A DNA stretch of 9,028 nt from an uncultured Ruaniaceae bacterium. GTDB lineage: Bacteria > Actinomycetota > Actinomycetes > Actinomycetales > Beutenbergiaceae. This document shows positions 6,518 through 9,028 of this stretch, in pieces (within the stretch, counting starts at the first letter, position 1; every line of letters begins with the position of its first letter). A model generated the notes under the pieces. It was not told the origin of the DNA and searched no databases. It worked only from the letters and a program-made list of their open reading frames with translations. The stretch lies in contig CALKWS010000222.1 of NCBI GenBank assembly GCA_938004115.1, forward strand, positions 1 through 9,028. Direction: 5' to 3'. Made by a program: the position numbers and the translations under genes.

Positions 6518-6549
6518 ACCGATCCGGGTACCTGAGGTGAACCGATCCG
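6505..6549 (+). repeat. 23-bp tandem duplication across the CPBP stop codon
   Basis: GTACCTGACGTGAACCGATC... at 6505-6526 recurs as GTACCTGAGGTGAACCGATC... at 6528-6549, matching at 21 of 22 positions (C6513 versus G6536), with a 23-base period. The first copy contains the last codons and the TGA (6515-6517) of the CPBP gene; the second is non-coding. It looks like a recent slippage duplication, or a two-site operator upstream of the glycosylase gene. Confidence 0.8.
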
Positions 6550-6577
6550 CGGCCTGTGCGTCGCAGGAGGGCTGTGT

Positions 6578-6583
6578 CACACT
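6578..6583 (+). promoter_or_regulatory. Possible -10 element of a leaderless glycosylase transcript
   Basis: CACACT ends six bases before the GTG at 6590, the same geometry as at the lipoprotein gene. The only Shine-Dalgarno-like string, AGGAGGG (6565-6571), is 18 bases from the start, too far to serve it. No good -35 is visible; cotranscription with the CPBP gene is the alternative. Confidence 0.25.
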
Positions 6584-6589
6584 GACGAT

Positions 6590-7459
6590 GTGCCGGAGTT
6601 GCCCGAGGTCCAGGGGCTGGTGCAGGCGCTGGATGCCCATTGCACCGGCCAGCGCATCGGTGCGGTGAACGTAGTGTCCTTCCCCGCGTTGAAGACCTTC
6701 GACCCGCCGGTCACCGCACTGCACGGCGCGACCGTGACCGGGGTGCACCGGCATGGCAAGTGGATCGACGTGGCCGCCGCCACGGACGACGGCGAGCTGC
6801 ACCTGGTCTTCCACCTGGCCCGGGGCGGGTGGGTGCGCTGGCATGACGACCCGCCCGCACGCCCGCCCCGCCCGGGACGCTCCGGGCTGGCGGCCCGGGT
6901 GCTGGTGGGCACCGGAGCCTTCGACCTGATCGAGGCGGGGACCACGAAGCGGCTGGCGATCCATGTGGTCCGCCGGGCGTCGGATGTGGAGCGGATCGCC
7001 ACCCTGGGGGTCGATCCGCTGTCCACCGAGTTCACCCGCGCGGTGCTCGATGATCTGCTCGATGCCCGCAACGCCCAGATCAAGGGACTGCTGCGGGACC
7101 AGAGTCTGATCGCAGGGATCGGGAACGCCTACTCCGATGAGATCCTGCACGCGGCCCGGCTCAGCCCGTTCGCGTTGAGCCGGTCACTGGACGCCTCCGC
7201 CCGGGACCGGTTGGTCACCAGCATCCAGGAGGTGCTCACCGCCGCCGTTCGGGCGTCGGCGGACAAGGAGACAAGCGAGCTGAAGGACGTCAAGCGCGCC
7301 GGGATGTCGGTGCACGGCCGCACCGGTGAGCCGTGCCCGGTGTGCGGTGACGTGATCGCCGAGGTGTCCTTCGCCGACTCCTCGCTGCAGTACTGCCCCA
7401 CCTGCCAGACCGGCGGCAAGCCGCTGGCGGATCGCCGCCTGTCCCGGCTGCTGCGCTAG
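6590..7459 (+). CDS. Fpg/Nei family DNA glycosylase / AP lyase
   Basis: Base-excision repair enzyme that removes oxidised bases and nicks the abasic site. The 289-residue protein begins at GTG 6590, giving MPELPEV: processing of Met exposes the catalytic Pro2, next to Glu3. K57 in RHGKW matches the conserved lysine. The helix-two-turn-helix is at about 165-190, with Q171, G176, N179, Y181 and E184. The C-terminal zinc finger has C249-x2-C252-x16-C269-x2-C272. It departs from E. coli Fpg: the void-filling Met is R78 (HLARGGW), the Arg/Phe loop reads TTKRL (118-122), and the zinc-finger Arg is replaced by S264 in FADSSLQYCPTCQ. I recall this variant in other Actinobacteria, so it is a subfamily trait and substrate preference should not be assumed to be 8-oxoguanine. 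It converges with the GNAT gene 31 bases downstream. Confidence 0.9.
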   Translation: MPELPEVQGLVQALDAHCTGQRIGAVNVVSFPALKTFDPPVTALHGATVTGVHRHGKWIDVAAATDDGELHLVFHLARGGWVRWHDDPPARPPRPGRSGLAARVLVGTGAFDLIEAGTTKRLAIHVVRRASDVERIATLGVDPLSTEFTRAVLDDLLDARNAQIKGLLRDQSLIAGIGNAYSDEILHAARLSPFALSRSLDASARDRLVTSIQEVLTAAVRASADKETSELKDVKRAGMSVHGRTGEPCPVCGDVIAEVSFADSSLQYCPTCQTGGKPLADRRLSRLLR

Positions 7460-7490
7460 CCTCGGCGGGCCTCGGCAGACACCGCGCCGG

Positions 7491-8396
7491 CTACAGCAGG
7501 ATGGTGGCGAAGGTGCCCACCTGGCGGAACCCGACCCGGCTGTAGGTGGCCAGCGCCGCGGTGTTGTAGGAGTTGACGTACAGCGACACGATCGGCGCGA
7601 ACCGGGCGCGGGTGTGTTCGACCACGGCCGCCATACCCGGTGCGGCCAGCCCCTTGCCCCGGTGCCGGGGATTGACCCACACGCCCTGGATCTGCGCCGC
7701 CCCCAGCCCCACGGTGCCGATCTCGGCCTTGAACACCACCTCCGGCCCGGCGGGACCGGACCCGATCCGCACCAGCGAGCGGCCCTGCTCCACCAGGTTC
7801 CGGATCCGCCGTTCGTACCCGCCCCCGGCGCTCAGCGGCGAGTACCCCACCTCCTCGGTGAACATCGCCACACAGGCGGGGATGAGGATGTCCAGGTCCT
7901 CCACCCGTCCAGGACGCACCTGCGGGTCGGCCTCGATCACCGGATCGTGATCGATCATCAGGGAGGGCTGGTCCGGACGGATGTCCCGCGCGCCGCCCAG
8001 GTGTCTGCGGAGCAGCCGCCACAGCGCCATCACCTCCTCGGCCGAACCGACCATGGAGGAGAACCGCAACCCCCGGCGACGCACGTGCTCCGCGACCGGG
8101 CCGTAGGCTTCCGGGGGCAGGCCCAGGGGGACCAGGTTGCCCGCCATCAGGCACAGCCCGAGCAACTCCTCCCCGCGCACGGCGCACATCACCTGGGACC
8201 GCACGAACGGGGTGGTGCTCAGGGCCTCGATGAACTCGGCCATCAGCGCCGCGCCCACCGGGTCCGCGGCGGCCCGTTGCCGCACCCGTTCGGGGTGCAC
8301 GGTGTTGGCGTCCACCACCGACACCGCCTCGTCGCGCACCGCCTGCAAATGGCGGGTGCGGAATCGGCGAGGCCGGCGGGGCGGCCACTCACGCAT
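7491..8396 (-). CDS. DUF4081 domain-containing GNAT N-acetyltransferase
   Basis: Two-domain protein of 301 residues. The first half (about 20-155) resembles DUF4081, an N-terminal region found with GNAT domains in Actinobacteria (AADPVGAALM, then GLCLMAGNLVPLG at 80-92). The second half (about 158-301) is a GNAT acetyltransferase fold with the acetyl-CoA loop R244-H-R-G247-K-G249 after QGVWVNP, and the late motif LYVNSYNTAALATYSRVGF (272-290; N275, N278, Y285). It probably acetylates an amine from acetyl-CoA; the substrate is unknown. The counterpart in M. tuberculosis is Rv2867c, next to ispG (Rv2868c). The ATG at 8394-8396 is nine bases after the ispG stop and in the same frame, with no Shine-Dalgarno, so translation probably depends on reinitiation after ispG. 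The first 12 residues are Arg/Pro-rich, and a later start is possible. Confidence 0.87.
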   Translation of the reverse strand: MREWPPRRPRRFRTRHLQAVRDEAVSVVDANTVHPERVRQRAAADPVGAALMAEFIEALSTTPFVRSQVMCAVRGEELLGLCLMAGNLVPLGLPPEAYGPVAEHVRRRGLRFSSMVGSAEEVMALWRLLRRHLGGARDIRPDQPSLMIDHDPVIEADPQVRPGRVEDLDILIPACVAMFTEEVGYSPLSAGGGYERRIRNLVEQGRSLVRIGSGPAGPEVVFKAEIGTVGLGAAQIQGVWVNPRHRGKGLAAPGMAAVVEHTRARFAPIVSLYVNSYNTAALATYSRVGFRQVGTFATILL

Positions 8397-8405
8397 CGTT
8401 ATGGC

Positions 8406-9028
8406 TCAGGACACGTTCACTTGCGGGGATCCGGTGCCGGCTTCCACACCCATCTCCGCGGCGATCCGGTTGGCCTCATCGAGCAGTGTCTGCACGATCA
8501 GTTCCTCCGGCACCGTCTTGATCACCTCGCCCTTGACGAAGATCTGCCCCTTACCGTTGCCCGAAGCCACCCCGAGGTCGGCTTCGCGGGCCTCCCCCGG
8601 CCCATTCACGATGCATCCCATCACCGCGACCCGTAGCGGCACCTCGAGGCCCTCCAAGCCGGCGGTGACCTCATCGGCGAGGGTGTAGACGTCCACCTGG
8701 GCCCGCCCGCAGGAGGGGCAGGAGACGATCTCGAGTTTGCGTTCCTTGAGGTTCAGCGATTGCAGGATCTGGATCCCGACCTTGACCTCCTCCACCGGCG
8801 GGGCGGACAAGGACACCCGGATGGTGTCCCCGATGCCCTGGGACAGCAGCGCCCCGAACGCGGTGGCGGACTTGATCGTGCCCTGGAACTCCGGCCCGGC
8901 CTCGGTCACGCCCAGGTGCAGGGGCCAGTCACCGGCCTCGGCGAGCAGTTCGTAGGCGCGAACCATCACCACCGGGTCGTGGTGCTTGACGGAGATCTTG
9001 AAGTCCCGGAAGCCGTGCTCCTCGAACA
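8406..9028 (-). CDS. ispG: 4-hydroxy-3-methylbut-2-enyl diphosphate synthase, C-terminal part (cut by window edge)
   Basis: IspG (GcpE) is the [4Fe-4S] enzyme of the MEP pathway that converts MEcPP to HMBPP, the penultimate step to IPP and DMAPP. The last 206 codons are present; roughly the first half lies beyond the right edge, and the first complete codon here encodes Phe. Numbering from that Phe, conserved segments are ISVKHHDPVVMVRAY (11-25), HLGVTEAGPEFQGTIKSA (37-54), GIGDTIRVSLSAPP (64-77), the cluster cysteines C103 and C106 in SCPSCGR, and C138 with the conserved Glu145 in MGCIVNGPGEAREADLG. The stretch GNGKGQIFVKGEVIKTVPE (157-175) is also typical. The 206-residue match is continuous with no frame disruption. 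It is followed nine bases later by the GNAT gene in the same frame, probably one operon. Confidence 0.95.
   Translation of the reverse strand, partial: FEEHGFRDFKISVKHHDPVVMVRAYELLAEAGDWPLHLGVTEAGPEFQGTIKSATAFGALLSQGIGDTIRVSLSAPPVEEVKVGIQILQSLNLKERKLEIVSCPSCGRAQVDVYTLADEVTAGLEGLEVPLRVAVMGCIVNGPGEAREADLGVASGNGKGQIFVKGEVIKTVPEELIVQTLLDEANRIAAEMGVEAGTGSPQVNVS

Noticed and set aside
7460..7476. CCTCGGC repeated twice between the glycosylase and GNAT stop codons
   Set aside because: Seven bases only, no hairpin potential; likely chance in a 31-base GC-rich gap.
7456..8388. 310-residue minus-strand frame overlapping the GNAT gene
   Set aside because: It is a frame-shifted shadow; Gly/Arg/Pro-rich with no motifs, whereas the chosen frame carries the acetyl-CoA binding loop and DUF4081-like region.

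Overview
The window is a very GC-rich stretch of chromosome from an actinobacterium (Actinomycetota). The evidence is the G/C-ending codon use, the frequent GTG starts, several genes that look leaderless (a -10-like hexamer 6-7 bases before a GTG), and a gene order I know from Streptomyces and Mycobacterium: ispG and a DUF4081-GNAT gene near proS, then rimP-nusA-ylxR-infB. I cannot name the genus.

Left part (1-2552, minus strand): the transcription/translation operon rimP -> nusA -> ylxR -> infB. A good sigma70-type promoter (17-base spacer) lies upstream of rimP at 2598-2626. The gaps are 40, 20 and 116 bases. The 116-base infB leader holds a perfect 8-bp hairpin whose 3' arm overlaps the Shine-Dalgarno, and a pair of 8-bp direct repeats. 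infB runs off the left edge; only its first 192 codons are present.

Middle (2630-5508): a divergent, Ala-rich predicted lipoprotein gene (plus strand) faces proS (minus strand). The two converge on a 41-base spacer that is mostly a perfect GC hairpin, probably a two-way terminator. proS encodes a full-length bacterial-type prolyl-tRNA synthetase with the editing insertion and is probably leaderless.

Right part (5735-9028): a plus-strand pair, a CPBP-family membrane protease homologue and an Fpg/Nei-type DNA glycosylase, separated by a 23-bp tandem duplication that covers the protease stop codon. Converging on this pair from the right is the minus-strand ispG (partial, C-terminal 206 codons) -> GNAT pair. 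These two genes lie in one reading frame, with one stop codon and three sense codons between them.

The region is mostly housekeeping: ribosome maturation, transcription elongation/antitermination, translation initiation, tRNA charging and isoprenoid precursor synthesis, plus a base-excision repair enzyme and three accessory genes. I see no mobile element, CRISPR array, tRNA, rRNA or toxin/defence module, and nothing that convincingly forms a new multi-gene system. The points worth following are small: the infB leader structure, the altered DNA-contact residues of the glycosylase, the tandem duplication, the ispG/GNAT junction and the poorly characterised lipoprotein. No stretch over 300 bases lacks a gene; the longest gap (5509-5734) holds the proS and CPBP promoters and a weak inverted repeat (5605-5610 / 5628-5633).
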